Part shown: positions 12,969-22,455 of the stretch, one piece after another
Layout of the letters: each line of letters opens with the position of its first letter
Numbering within the stretch: position 1 is the first letter of the stretch
Assembly: GCF_000760515.2 (NCBI RefSeq)
Contig: NW_013546622.1
Location: 51,469-115,468 of the forward strand
Length of the DNA stretch: 64,000 nt
Reading direction: 5' to 3'
Origin: Mitosporidium daphniae
Taxonomy: Eukaryota; Microsporidia
Notes under the pieces: generated by a model
The model's input: the letters and a program-made list of their open reading frames with translations, nothing else
Told to the model about the DNA's origin: nothing
Databases searched by the model: none
Position numbers and translations under genes: made by a program

Positions 12969-14036
12969 TTATTTGAGGCAAGTATTGGTCATTTTCAACA
13001 TTTGCTTTCCATCGACAATGAACTCCTTTACATTGTTAAATGTAACCTTTGCTATTTCAGACAGTGCCTCCGCGGTGAAGAAAGCCTGATGGGGCGTTAA
13101 AATGATGTTTGGATGATTCATTAGCACCTTGAGCACGGGATCTTCAATTTCGCGATCAGAATGATCCTCAAAAAAGTATTCCGACTCGTTTTCATAGACA
13201 TCGAGGCCAGCCCCACGGATAGAGCCGCTGTCGATGGCCTCCAACAAAGCTGCGGTGTCAACGAGCCCGCCTCTGGAGGTGTTGACGATGATGGCCCCTT
13301 TTTTCATTTTAGCCAAATTCTCTTTGTTAATGATGTGACGGGTTGACGGCAGAAGAGGTAGGTGCAGGGAAAGGATATCCACATTTGAAAGGACCTCGTC
13401 CATGGTGGCGTATTGGACATTCGGAAGAGCAGCAAACTCGGCGCTTTGGAACACATCATAACAGAGGATCTTGCAACCAAAGCCAAGGAAAATCTTTCCT
13501 GCAATTCGTCCAATGTTTCCCGTTCCGAGAAGCCCGACCGTCTTTCCATTCATGTCAAAGCCAAGGAGAGAGTCTGAAAGAGAAAAGTTCCCTTGTGAAA
13601 CTCTTTTATCAGAGCTGCGAAGGCGGCGATTGAGAGAAAGAGTCAGTGCGATGGCATGTTCGGCAACCGCAAATGGAGAGTAAACCGGGACTCTGCTGAC
13701 ACTCATGCCAGCCTCGCGGCATGCATCCAGGTCCACTCGGTCAAAGCCTGCACAGCGAAATGTAAGCAGGCCTGTTCCGTGTGCCTTCAAGTAATCAATT
13801 ACCGGTTTTTCAGGCATGTCATTGACAAACACACATACTACATGTGCCCCTTTTGCATGATACATAGTCTTTTCATCGAGCTTCTGGTCGACAAACTCTA
13901 GAGTGGCGCCAATTGAGCGGTATTGATGTTCCAAGGCCATGAAAGAATCGATGTCATATTTCTTGGAGTTGAACACCACCAAGCGATACAATTGAGACGT
14001 AAGGGTGCAGGCATCGTTTACTAATTCCATCCTCAT
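12969..14036 (-). CDS. D-lactate dehydrogenase / D-2-hydroxyacid dehydrogenase (NAD)
   Basis: 355-residue member of the D-isomer-specific 2-hydroxyacid dehydrogenase family, closest in pattern to fermentative D-LDH (pyruvate + NADH to D-lactate). The NAD fold has GLLGTGNIGRIAGKIF, and the catalytic arginine lies in NTSRGGLVD. The glutamate region and the catalytic histidine in TPHQAFFT are present, the latter diagnostic of the D-LDH branch. The protein is full length for the family, is intronless and shows no targeting peptide, so it is probably cytosolic. Such an enzyme would regenerate NAD under low oxygen. D-LDH of this type is widespread in bacteria and patchy in fungi, so transfer from bacteria is possible but unproven here. 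Confidence 0.9.
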   Translation of the reverse strand: MRMELVNDACTLTSQLYRLVVFNSKKYDIDSFMALEHQYRSIGATLEFVDQKLDEKTMYHAKGAHVVCVFVNDMPEKPVIDYLKAHGTGLLTFRCAGFDRVDLDACREAGMSVSRVPVYSPFAVAEHAIALTLSLNRRLRSSDKRVSQGNFSLSDSLLGFDMNGKTVGLLGTGNIGRIAGKIFLGFGCKILCYDVFQSAEFAALPNVQYATMDEVLSNVDILSLHLPLLPSTRHIINKENLAKMKKGAIIVNTSRGGLVDTAALLEAIDSGSIRGAGLDVYENESEYFFEDHSDREIEDPVLKVLMNHPNIILTPHQAFFTAEALSEIAKVTFNNVKEFIVDGKQMLKMTNTCLK

Positions 14037-14179
14037 AATTCAACACAAACAGATGTTTGACTAGCTTTTCTAAAAACCTCATCCCATTTGTTCGTAAATA
14101 TTCTTTGCACTTTGCGTAATTAAAATTATGGGTGCATTCAAGGCTTGTAATTTTTTTATTTTAAATTTCAAGGTTAATT

Positions 14180-14866
14180 TTAGCTTGTAGGCGGTTTGCT
14201 TGGCCTCTTTTTAACCTTTGTATCGATAGATGCATTGATGGAGGACGATTCTGCGGTGGATATCATGTCTAGGCGAACAACGTCTCTCTCCTTTGATTTA
14301 ATGGCTTGTATTTTTTTTCTAGTACCAAATGACTGGCCCAGAGTATTGGCAATGCGCTTCCTGTCCTATAAAGTTAGCATAAAACAATATACCGCTGCAT
14401 CTGCATTGACAATTGAAGCGGCCGAAAGTGTCAAAGGATCTATCTTCTTGATGCTTAAAGGCGTTGTGGAAAGCTGGAAAAACTGCGGCTCCACCCATTG
14501 AATTGATTTCGTATTGTTATCCACGACCGCAATCGCATGCTTGGTGGCAAAAGATGGCGCATGACCTTGGCTGTGTGTTTCATACTTTACAAATGGCGTT
14601 GATGCCGTGACTTTCCAATGGTTTGGTTTTCGTGCAGCATTTTTGTGCCGATGCACTTCAAGTGAGATTGAGGGGTCTACAGCAGAAGAGTCTGTGATTA
14701 AAAAAGGAGTTCCTGCATGAGGGCCATGCTGATTTTTGTACGAAGTGATGGTGTATATGCTTTTTGCGGGGTTTTCGTGATTTCGCTCCCTTTTCTTTTT
14801 AGGAATGCAAGGGGGTTTCAATGTATCTTTTGGCAAAGAAGGGGACATGATACCGGTGGTGGACAT
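14180..14866 (-). CDS. RPA49: RNA polymerase I subunit A49, short form
   Basis: 219 residues homologous to the N-terminal half of A49 (the part that dimerises with A34.5, plus the start of the linker). The diagnostic segment is KHAIAVVDNNTKSIQWVEP, continuing after the intron as DRKRIANTLGQSFGTRKK and then KSKERDVVRLD. In yeast A49 the tandem winged-helix domain follows for another 180 residues. Here the frame ends soon after at KKRPSKPPTS. One intron, 14367-14393 (27 nt), contains GCTAAC, a plausible branch site. The start is 34 bp from divergent ARP4. Either the winged-helix domain has been lost or it is encoded elsewhere. Confidence 0.8.
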
Positions 14867-14900
14867 AAAAATTAAAAATTAAATTTGATTTACAAATTAA
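14867..14900. promoter_or_regulatory. 34-bp bidirectional promoter RPA49/ARP4
   Basis: The whole gap between two divergent start codons. It is almost pure A/T with several AATTAAA/TTAAATT blocks of the type found at other starts in this window. Confidence 0.4.
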
Positions 14901-16446
14901 ATGCCCATCTCCTTTGCCTCAGGTAATGCCGTATTTCTAATTGGGTGCAGGCGATATTTCGTGTGTTGTTATTGAACTTGGCTCTAGATGGATCAAAGCA
15001 GGATTTTCTGGCGATGACTCCCCTCGCCTGGTTATTCCTGCCTTTTATGGTATCTCTAGCAATGCCGAGAATATGAATGTTGACTCTGAGCCGCAGCCGT
15101 GTATTTCGCAAGCTGTAGCGTCAAATGTCTCTTTTGCATCGGGCCTCAAAAATGGGATCATCAAGCTATCATTTGACGCCAATAACAGATATCACGTGGG
15201 CGACTTGCAATTAAACTGCTTGCGCGCTGGGATGGAGGTGAAACATATGTTTGCAATTGCCGCCCCGGCCCCCAATTCTGGTCCCTTTGCCCCCTAATTG
15301 TTTAGAATTTCAAAACTCAATTATCGCGCTGTTTTATTATATCTTTTTTATCGGCTCTCTCGGGGTAGCTCCAGAGGAGACTCCAGTTTTGATTACCTTC
15401 TCACCATCCATTTTATATGCCGCTCGCGAAATTGTATACGCCGTTTTGATCAACTATTTTAACATCCCAGCAATTTATTCCGTAAACTCTGCCATTCTTT
15501 CAGCGTAATTTTTTTTCTAAATGTAGGTTTTCGCAAGGAAAGGGCACCTCTTTGGTGGTCAATTTGGGCCATCAAGTTGCCTCTGTTACGCCCATCATTG
15601 ACGGATATGTGCTACACAACGTCTCATTCAATGAGAGAAAGTTTGGCGGGCAATATGTCACGCAACTGTTGACCGAGTTTCTTTCGCGGGATCTGGGCAT
15701 AAGTGTTTCCATTCCTCAACAGATCATATCCAAAGAAAAGGTCGAATTAATGACACCTCCCAAGGCAGTTTTGAAGCCAATAGACAAATGCGAAGAATCT
15801 CTGCTGCTCTTTTTGAAAGAGGTTGCTTTATGGTCTCTTTTCCTAGAATGTGATAGAAGACATAAAAATGTCCATCGCTCATGTTTCGGATTTGCCACAA
15901 TTTGATGCAATGTAAGTGGCGAATATTACAAATGCGCTAGTGAATTGGGGTTGCGCCCAGCTTCGTATTATGAATTCCCGGATGGATATTCACACTCCTT
16001 CCTGGCTGAGCGGTTCAAAATAATGGAAGGCTTTTTCGAAAGCGATTCTGCCGGCTTGGAGGGCACTGCCGAATGCTCGCTTCCAGAGCTTGTTCAAAAA
16101 TCGATCATGAAATGCGATATTGAAATCAGAGCACTTTTGTGCAACCAAATACTTGTTACCGGCGGAACTTCGCAGGTTCCCGGCTTTATTGATAGACTTA
16201 GCATCGAGTTATCCAGACTAATGCCCACGGTATTTTATACCAATCCCACGCAATAATGTGTAGCAAAAAATCAAGGTTTTGTCTCCGTCGTCCAGCTATG
16301 AAAAAAGATTTGCCCCGTGGATTGGTGGTTCGATTTTGGCGTCGCTCCCTGCGTTTCACAAGCTATGGATCATCAAAAAGGAGGTCGAAAGACACGGCAT
16401 CTCGATCATCGAAAAAAAGTCCAATTTAAATTCCAATTTGTCGTGA
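14901..16446 (+). CDS. ARP4: actin-related protein Arp4/BAF53 type
   Basis: 460-residue nuclear actin-related protein, shared subunit of NuA4, INO80 and SWR1. Segments matching Arp4/BAF53: VVIELGSRWIKAGFSGDD, VGDLQLNCLRAGMEV, YFNIPAIYSVNSAILSAFS, GTSLVVNLGH, GYVLHNVSFNE, YYEFPDGYSHSF, LVTGGTSQVPGFIDRL and RFAPWIGGSILASL. The actin nucleotide-binding loops are degenerate, as usual for Arp4. Six introns: 14923-14950 (28), 15281-15305 (25), 15505-15526 (22, the shortest in the window), 15822-15846 (25), 15912-15940 (29) and 16230-16263 (34). The spliced length is an exact codon multiple. Exon 1 encodes only seven residues. Confidence 0.93.
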
Positions 16447-16499
16447 AGAATAAAATTTATTTTTCCAACTTTTTGTTTTTGTTGCGGCGTTAAACGAGA

Positions 16500-17498
16500 A
16501 TGCTGGGCAGTTTAAGCATAAACTCCCTTTTTTTGGGGGACCAAAAAAACGGGGAACAAACTCCGTTGGATCCTGAACTTTCGGCGCAATTGGAAGAAAT
16601 TTTAAGCCACATGCAAAAAGCACACCAACGATTGCTGGAGCACCCGGAAAGCAACGAGTTGGGCCTGTCTTTGTACAGCTGCAAACATCAGGTTTTTTCA
16701 GAGTACATTTTAAACATCCTATTTTCGGTTCTTGCTAATGCCACCTCGTCGAACAATGCTGCTCTAGAGGAGGAGGTTTCAAAGGCATTGTTTAAGAATA
16801 GGCTTTTCATTGACAAAAGCAAACCCATCGAGGCAAAAATGCGATTTCAAATCGAAAGGCTATTGGAGCAATCGAGCAACTCGAGTCTAAGCTCTTCCTC
16901 CAACAATGAAGTGTTGTTATCGCACAAGCCAAACCTCTCATCAATTTTGGAGGACAAAGGGTCGGAATCCTCCTCGCTTTCAGATGCCGAAGACGGAGAG
17001 AGGGCCTATAAAGCACCAAAGATTGCGCCTGCGTTCTTCCATTCTAGCAATGCAGATCTTGAAAAGAAAAAGCAGGAGACCAGAAAACTAACGGCAAAGA
17101 GCCGCCGTCTTGTCAATGAGTTCAAAGATGAATTTTCTTCACGACCAGAAGAAGTTAGTTATAGTGTTTACCGCAATTCCGAATTCGGAGACAAGGAGCA
17201 CTCGATCACGCAGTTTGAGGAAGACAACTTTACCCGTGTCGAAAAGAAAAAGAAAAAATCCAAAAGATCCAGCGCACCTGAGCTTATTGACGCACTGGAT
17301 GAGCTTGATAGTATTGGGCTTCTTGATAAATACACTCCCGATTCGGAAGACGAAGCGGGTCTTTTCCACCCGAAGAAAAAAAAAGGCAGGAGAAATTACT
17401 TGCCAAAGCTTTCAAAAAAGGATCTAGATGAAGAAATTGCTTCCGACGACGATTATGCGCTGCCAAAGCCCAAAAGTAGGAACAAAAGAGCCAACTGA
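16500..17498 (+). CDS. LCP5: Lcp5/neuroguidin, Sas10-C1D family
   Basis: 332-residue U3 snoRNP-associated protein of the Sas10/Utp3/C1D family, involved in 18S rRNA processing in the nucleolus. It has the N-terminal helical Sas10 domain, then KPIEAKMRFQIERLL (the family signature for interaction with the exosome-linked machinery). An acidic serine-rich linker, YKAPKIAPAFF and a basic lysine-rich C-terminus follow. It is intronless. The stop is followed within 20 bp by a telomere-like TTAGGGTTAGGGTT. Confidence 0.88.
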   Translation: MLGSLSINSLFLGDQKNGEQTPLDPELSAQLEEILSHMQKAHQRLLEHPESNELGLSLYSCKHQVFSEYILNILFSVLANATSSNNAALEEEVSKALFKNRLFIDKSKPIEAKMRFQIERLLEQSSNSSLSSSSNNEVLLSHKPNLSSILEDKGSESSSLSDAEDGERAYKAPKIAPAFFHSSNADLEKKKQETRKLTAKSRRLVNEFKDEFSSRPEEVSYSVYRNSEFGDKEHSITQFEEDNFTRVEKKKKKSKRSSAPELIDALDELDSIGLLDKYTPDSEDEAGLFHPKKKKGRRNYLPKLSKKDLDEEIASDDDYALPKPKSRNKRAN

Positions 17499-17518
17499 AA
17501 TAAAATATTACAAGAAAA

Positions 17519-17532
17519 TTAGGGTTAGGGTT
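17519..17532. promoter_or_regulatory. telomere-like box TTAGGGTTAGGGTT
   Basis: Two and a third TTAGGG units directly downstream of LCP5 and about 200 bp upstream of the leucine-rich-repeat gene. Confidence 0.4.
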
Positions 17533-17732
17533 CGCTGGGGTGTCTTGGGGCTGTGTTGGGCCGCGTTCAACCGGCCTTTTGATTAAAGTGCTGGCCTGGC
17601 TGTTGCAGGCAAAATATTTGGCCAATTTTAAACCTAAATTTAAGTTAAATGTATCTGATCTCTTCTATTCGCCCAGCTGTTTCAATATGATGCCACTGTG
17701 GAATATATCGGTATAGATCGAATCCCTTTTCG

Positions 17733-19677
17733 ATGGGATTCCTGCATAAAAACAGATATTCGGTCAGTCCCAGCTGGGTTCCCCTTGACTTGTCTACATA
17801 TGATGATGCTTTGTTTTATCGGGCAAAACTTCCCCTTCAAGTACATGTATTGGGCGACGACGAGGACACGAAAAATTCCACTGTCGCCCCTTGCTCGTTG
17901 AAGAATAGGTATCCCCTTTCTTTGGAGGACGAATGGGATGTTTCGGTCGCAACTGAAATGGGACTTTCTTTTCTTTTGCATTCTTATGGAGCAAAATTTG
18001 ACAGCAATGTTGGCCAAGCTAAGAAACCTGCTGCCATCAAAAAAGGGGGCCTTGCCTCTTCATGTTTCAAGGAATCCGAAATGGCCGAGATTTTCAGCTT
18101 GTGCAAAGTTGACATACAATTCCGGTCTTTGTTTTTCCGGCCAAATCTTTCCTTGTGTTTGAGTAATTTTGTAAAGCTTGATCTCTCATTTAATGAGCTT
18201 GATTCGATCCCCGAGTCGTTTGGCTTTTATTTTCCATGCCTAAAATTTCTTTCCTTGGAAAGCAACTGTCTATCTAGGCTTCCTGCTTCCATTTGTGCGC
18301 TATCTTCTGTGGACACGCTTATCGTAGACTATAACAAGGTAAGCACACGAGCCTTATGTCTAGCTACAATACTTGCCAGAGTCTCTGGGCGCCCTTACAA
18401 AATTGAAATTCTTCAGTTGCAAATCTAACCAGCTAACCTTTCTTCCAGATTCTCTTTTGGGGCCTCTTTCGCTACTGCTGCACTTGGACATATCTGAAAA
18501 CCCAATTACATTTCTTCCGCCCTTCTTTTTGAGGCGAAAAAACATAAAGATCATCAGCAAAAAATGCCCGTTCTTGACATCAAAGGCGCTTTGCGGCTTT
18601 CCCCTAGTCCTGTACGACCATTATTTCAACGAAAAATGGGAACACCCTTCCGAGGACATGCAGCCCAAAAACGGCTTCACCAGCGCCAATTTTTTATTTG
18701 AAAACGGAGGCATTGTTACCAGAACCCTATTTGCTTACATTAAGGAATATTTTGACTTGCCAGATGCCATCACCGAACAGCATTTATTGACAATGTGTGG
18801 AAAATTCCCCTCCAGTCTAATATCTTATTTTGCATCTAATTATGACAGCATCAACATATTCAGCTCGAACACGCACCCTCCAATCTATAACGACTCTTTT
18901 GAGATTCAATCAAACGAGGGCGGCCATATCTTTTCCTATTTGGGGAAAAAGGAGCTTCCCCACCGCTCGAAAAGCTTTGATGGCTTCTTTTTCAAGATCC
19001 CAAGTTTGAAAGAATTTGCCTCAAGAGCCGTCTATGCACGACTGATCGACATCCCAGGCAGCTTCCCACTTTCATTGAAAATATTTTTGCGCAAAAGCCA
19101 TCCGTGTTCATATTGTGGAGGTGTGTATTTTGACAGCTGGACACCTAGATTTTTTTGCTCAAAATTGCCCCATTATTACAGCGAAGACAATGACGACGGA
19201 GAGTTTCAGAAAGAGTATGTTTCTTTGGCAAAGATGTGCTGGCCACATTGGGGAGATAAGCAATCTCGATTGGAAAATATTTTCTCATACTCCAAGATGA
19301 CGCAATTTGCGCCGTCCCCTGTGTATGGATTCAAGCCGTTCAACATTCTTGATTTTTGGATACGATCTGCCTCTTTGAACAACCCGTCCATCAAATTCGA
19401 CCGTCAAAGAGCACACACCAAACTTTGGAGGCATCTAAAAAGGACCAAGGCGTTTGCTACGTTTGAGAAGCGTTTTTACAACGTACATCTGTGCAGTAAG
19501 GCATTTCTATTGGACCCCTACGTTATGTGCAATTTCCTGTTTCCGGTTTCGGACTCTTTCATTTCGAAAAAACTGAATCTATGCAAGACCATTGAAAAAA
19601 GACGTCGATTTTTCGCCTTACTATGCGGCAGAAGATATCTTTCCGATGGAAAGCTTTTTTCTTTGATCAGCTTGTGA
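17733..19677 (+). CDS. leucine-rich-repeat protein with C-terminal zinc-like CxxC region
   Basis: About 640 residues. Leucine-rich repeats (LDLSFNELDSIPESF, LKFLSLESNCLSRLPASI, LKFFSCKSNQLTFLP, LLHLDISENPITFLP) lie at residues 145-270. A long non-repeat region follows, containing HPCSYCGGVYFDSW, the Cys-pair motif seen in LRR proteins of several fungi. One intron, 18339-18363 (25 nt), falls inside a repeat and restores YNKLQYLPESLG. The start is uncertain: ATG 17733 opens the frame, but an additional upstream exon (ATGs at 17653 and 17689-17692) is possible, since GT/AG pairs of suitable spacing exist there. Function is unknown; LRRs imply protein binding. Confidence 0.8.
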
Positions 19678-19806
19678 ATAAATGTTTATCATTGCGCCAT
19701 GATTTTTTTCCGTACAAAACTGGCCCTCAAAGTGCACACATGATGTGCCGCCCCCAAATTTACCTGAAATATTCGATAAGAGGAGGGCTTGCTGAAACAA
19801 ACATGT

Positions 19807-19832
19807 ACACACACACACACACACACACACAC
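19807..19832. repeat. (AC)13 microsatellite
   Basis: Thirteen uninterrupted AC dinucleotides in intergenic DNA. Confidence 0.95.
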
Positions 19833-20383
19833 GATTGAGAGAGTGTCGCAAATTTAAGGTCAGAGATAGTCCGCCATATTCTGGCCCAAATGTGCTAACA
19901 TAGCCAACTGGCACTTTAAAACTTGCAAATGTAACCGACCGGTGTTTATGGGGCTATTTTAATGGATATTCAAAGATTTCTTGAATCTTTTATTTGCACT
20001 TTTGCTCTTTTTTACTTGTCGCTGAAGAGATAAATGTGATAGAAGCTGAGAGAAGGGTAAAATGGCTCGCAAAAGAGGTCAAAAAATCATCTAGTTAGCT
20101 AGAATTTTGACAAAGAAGACTCTAAACAAGGAACATCTAAATTTCGAGGCATCGCTGCCGATCAGAAATCCGCTCGCAATGCGACTGAAATTAGGAAAGC
20201 TTCTAAAGTTGACGTTAATTTCCTTGCAGAGCAGCTTAAGATTGTTTCCAGATAGCTCAGAAACCGGTCTACGCATCATAAACAGGAACAAATTGGCATT
20301 TTTTCACGTGGATCGGGAAACCCCAACGAAAAAATACGCTCATTTAGAGGAATCTTACATCCGGACCCTCCTGAATTTGCAAA

Positions 20384-20441
20384 CCCTGTAAGGAAGTACA
20401 GTTGCTTGCAATCCCTGTAAAGAAGTACAGTTGCTTGCAAT
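20384..20441. repeat. tandem duplication, 2 x 29 nt
   Basis: Two direct 29-nt copies beginning CCCTGTAAG/CCCTGTAAA and ending TTGCTTGCAAT, differing at one base, followed by the first three bases of a third copy. Confidence 0.95.
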
Positions 20442-20682
20442 CCCATGTGTCCGGTCAAATATTTTAAGCGTTAGGGAAACCGCACTTCAATGGAGTCTGT
20501 AAAATTTCCTGCACAAATATCATGAGACTAGGGTTAAATTAAAGACTCAAAAGTCACGTTTAATTGGTTAAAAAAATTAATGTGCAAGGCTTTATTTCCC
20601 GGTCTACCTGATCAAAACCGCGGCGGGTCTTTCTGGTCCTTATTTAATCTATTATTAGACACCATATTTACACCTCACCTCT

Positions 20683-22371
20683 ATGACAAAGTTTATCCTT
20701 GTAACTGGCGGCGTCATTTCTGGCGTTGGGAAGGGCATAATTGCCTCGTCTACTGGGTTCCTTTTGCGGACGCTCGGTTTTAATGTCACGGCCATTAAGA
20801 TCGATCCCTATTTAAATATCGATGCGGGAACGATTAGCCCCCTTGACCATGGCGAAGTGTTTGTTCTCGATGATGGCGGCGAAGTTGATATGGACCTGGG
20901 AAATTATGAACGCTTTCTTGACGTCACTTTAACCAAAGACCACAACCTGACAACGGGGAAAATATACTCGCAAGTCATTGAGCGCGAAAGAAAGGGTGAT
21001 TATTTGGGGAAAACCGTTCAAGTTGTGCCTCATTTGACCAATGCCATTCAAAACTGGGTTGAGCGGGTCTCAACTATCATCGTGTCGAAGCGGTTTACCT
21101 CCTCGCCGCCAGATATCTGTATCGTCGAGCTTGGGGGCACAGTAGGTGATATCGAGTCGGCACCATTCATCGAAGCAATGCGCCAGTTTCAATTCCGCGT
21201 GGGGCATGAAAACTTTTGCTGCTTCCACGTCTCGCTGGTGCCGGTGGTTGGGTCTGTGGGTGAGCAGAAAACAAAACCCACTCAAGCATCGGTGAGAGAC
21301 CTGCGAGGATTGGGAATTTCGCCGGATTTCATCATATGCCGCTCGACACACCCTCTCGAGTCTGCCATAAACGAAAAGATCTCCATGTTTTGCCACGTCC
21401 CTCCAGAGCAAGTGCTTGCTGTCCAGGACTGCCCCTCGCTTTATCATGTCCCGTTAAATTTACACTCGCAAAATATCACCAAAATGCTCTGTGATCGCTT
21501 GAAGATTTCCCCGCCTCTTCTAGCAGGCAATACTCTCTTTGATGAGTGGAAGGTTATCGCCAATTGCATCGACAATCCCAAATCACATTGCCGAATTGCG
21601 CTTGTGGGAAAATATACGAATTTGTCTGATTCGTACATCTCTGTAATAAAGTCGATGCAGCATGCCTCATTGTTCCTGGGGCATGCCCTGGATCTTGTGA
21701 TGGTGGAGGCCTCAAACTTGACCAAAGAAGATGCCGCCAGTTCGATTGCGTATGATCTTTCGTGGAAAAATATCAAATCTGCAAATGGCATCCTTGTTCC
21801 AGGCGGCTTTGGCAGCAGAGGTACCGAAGGCATGCTGCTGGCGGCACAATATGCTCGCGAAAACAAGGTGCCATTTTTTGGAATTTGCCTGGGCTTTCAA
21901 ATCGCCACTATCGAGGCTGCTCGCAACTTGGGTGGACTGACCCATGCCAATTCTTCAGAGATTGACCCATCTACGCCAGATCCAGTGATCAAGTTTATGC
22001 CAGAGATTTCACAAACGCATCTGGGAGGCACCATGCGGCTGGGTGCACGTGCCTTCAAGTTTGTTGATGACAAGAGTCAGGCATTCCGTCTGTATGGCGG
22101 CTTGGAATTTACCCACTTGGACCGCCATCGACATCGCTACGAGGTCAACCCGGAGTATGTGGACTTTCTGGAGCAGCGCTGCAACATCAACTTTGTGGCG
22201 CGTGATGCCGAGACCGGCATCAGGATGGAGATCCTAGAAATTGACGATCATCACCATCCCTACTATGTTGCCTGCCAATTTCACCCGGAATTTATGAGCC
22301 GGCCACTAGGCCCGTCGCCCCTCATTGTGGGCTTTATCAGGGCTGCCTCTATCAACATCATTGCCTCGTAA
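20683..22371 (+). CDS. URA7: CTP synthase
   Basis: 562 residues; converts UTP, ATP and glutamine to CTP. Synthetase domain (residues 1-270): KFILVTGGVISGVGKGI (P-loop), IKIDPYLNIDAGT and GEVFVLDDGGEVDMDLGNYER. C-terminal class-I glutaminase domain: GILVPGGFGSRG, the nucleophile elbow FFGICLGFQ with its cysteine, and the histidine/glutamate pair in CQFHPEF. The length is normal and there is no intron. The ATG at 20683 gives the canonical N-terminus. Retaining this enzyme means CTP is made internally, although it does not exclude nucleotide import. Confidence 0.97.
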   Translation: MTKFILVTGGVISGVGKGIIASSTGFLLRTLGFNVTAIKIDPYLNIDAGTISPLDHGEVFVLDDGGEVDMDLGNYERFLDVTLTKDHNLTTGKIYSQVIERERKGDYLGKTVQVVPHLTNAIQNWVERVSTIIVSKRFTSSPPDICIVELGGTVGDIESAPFIEAMRQFQFRVGHENFCCFHVSLVPVVGSVGEQKTKPTQASVRDLRGLGISPDFIICRSTHPLESAINEKISMFCHVPPEQVLAVQDCPSLYHVPLNLHSQNITKMLCDRLKISPPLLAGNTLFDEWKVIANCIDNPKSHCRIALVGKYTNLSDSYISVIKSMQHASLFLGHALDLVMVEASNLTKEDAASSIAYDLSWKNIKSANGILVPGGFGSRGTEGMLLAAQYARENKVPFFGICLGFQIATIEAARNLGGLTHANSSEIDPSTPDPVIKFMPEISQTHLGGTMRLGARAFKFVDDKSQAFRLYGGLEFTHLDRHRHRYEVNPEYVDFLEQRCNINFVARDAETGIRMEILEIDDHHHPYYVACQFHPEFMSRPLGPSPLIVGFIRAASINIIAS

Positions 22372-22455
22372 CATGGTGGCGGCGGTACCTCCGTTAATTT
22401 TGACAATACCCAATTTAAATTTTAATCGCAGTTTGCAATTTAAGTTTCTCTGTAG

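Larger units (their letters stand above)
19678..20682. other. 1-kb intergenic region with repeats, no confident gene
   Basis: It contains an AC microsatellite (19807-19832), a 29-nt tandem duplication (20384-20441), the box CTAGGGTTAAA (20528-20538) and A/T promoter-like sequence before the CTP synthase start. Short helix-like open stretches occur around 20030-20390, but no splice arrangement gave a recognisable protein. Confidence 0.4.

Noticed and set aside
20107-20391. 94-codon plus-strand frame before CTP synthase
   Set aside because: It begins at a non-ATG codon, ends in the tandem duplication, and shows no family resemblance; alternative frames over the same DNA look equally good, so none is supported.
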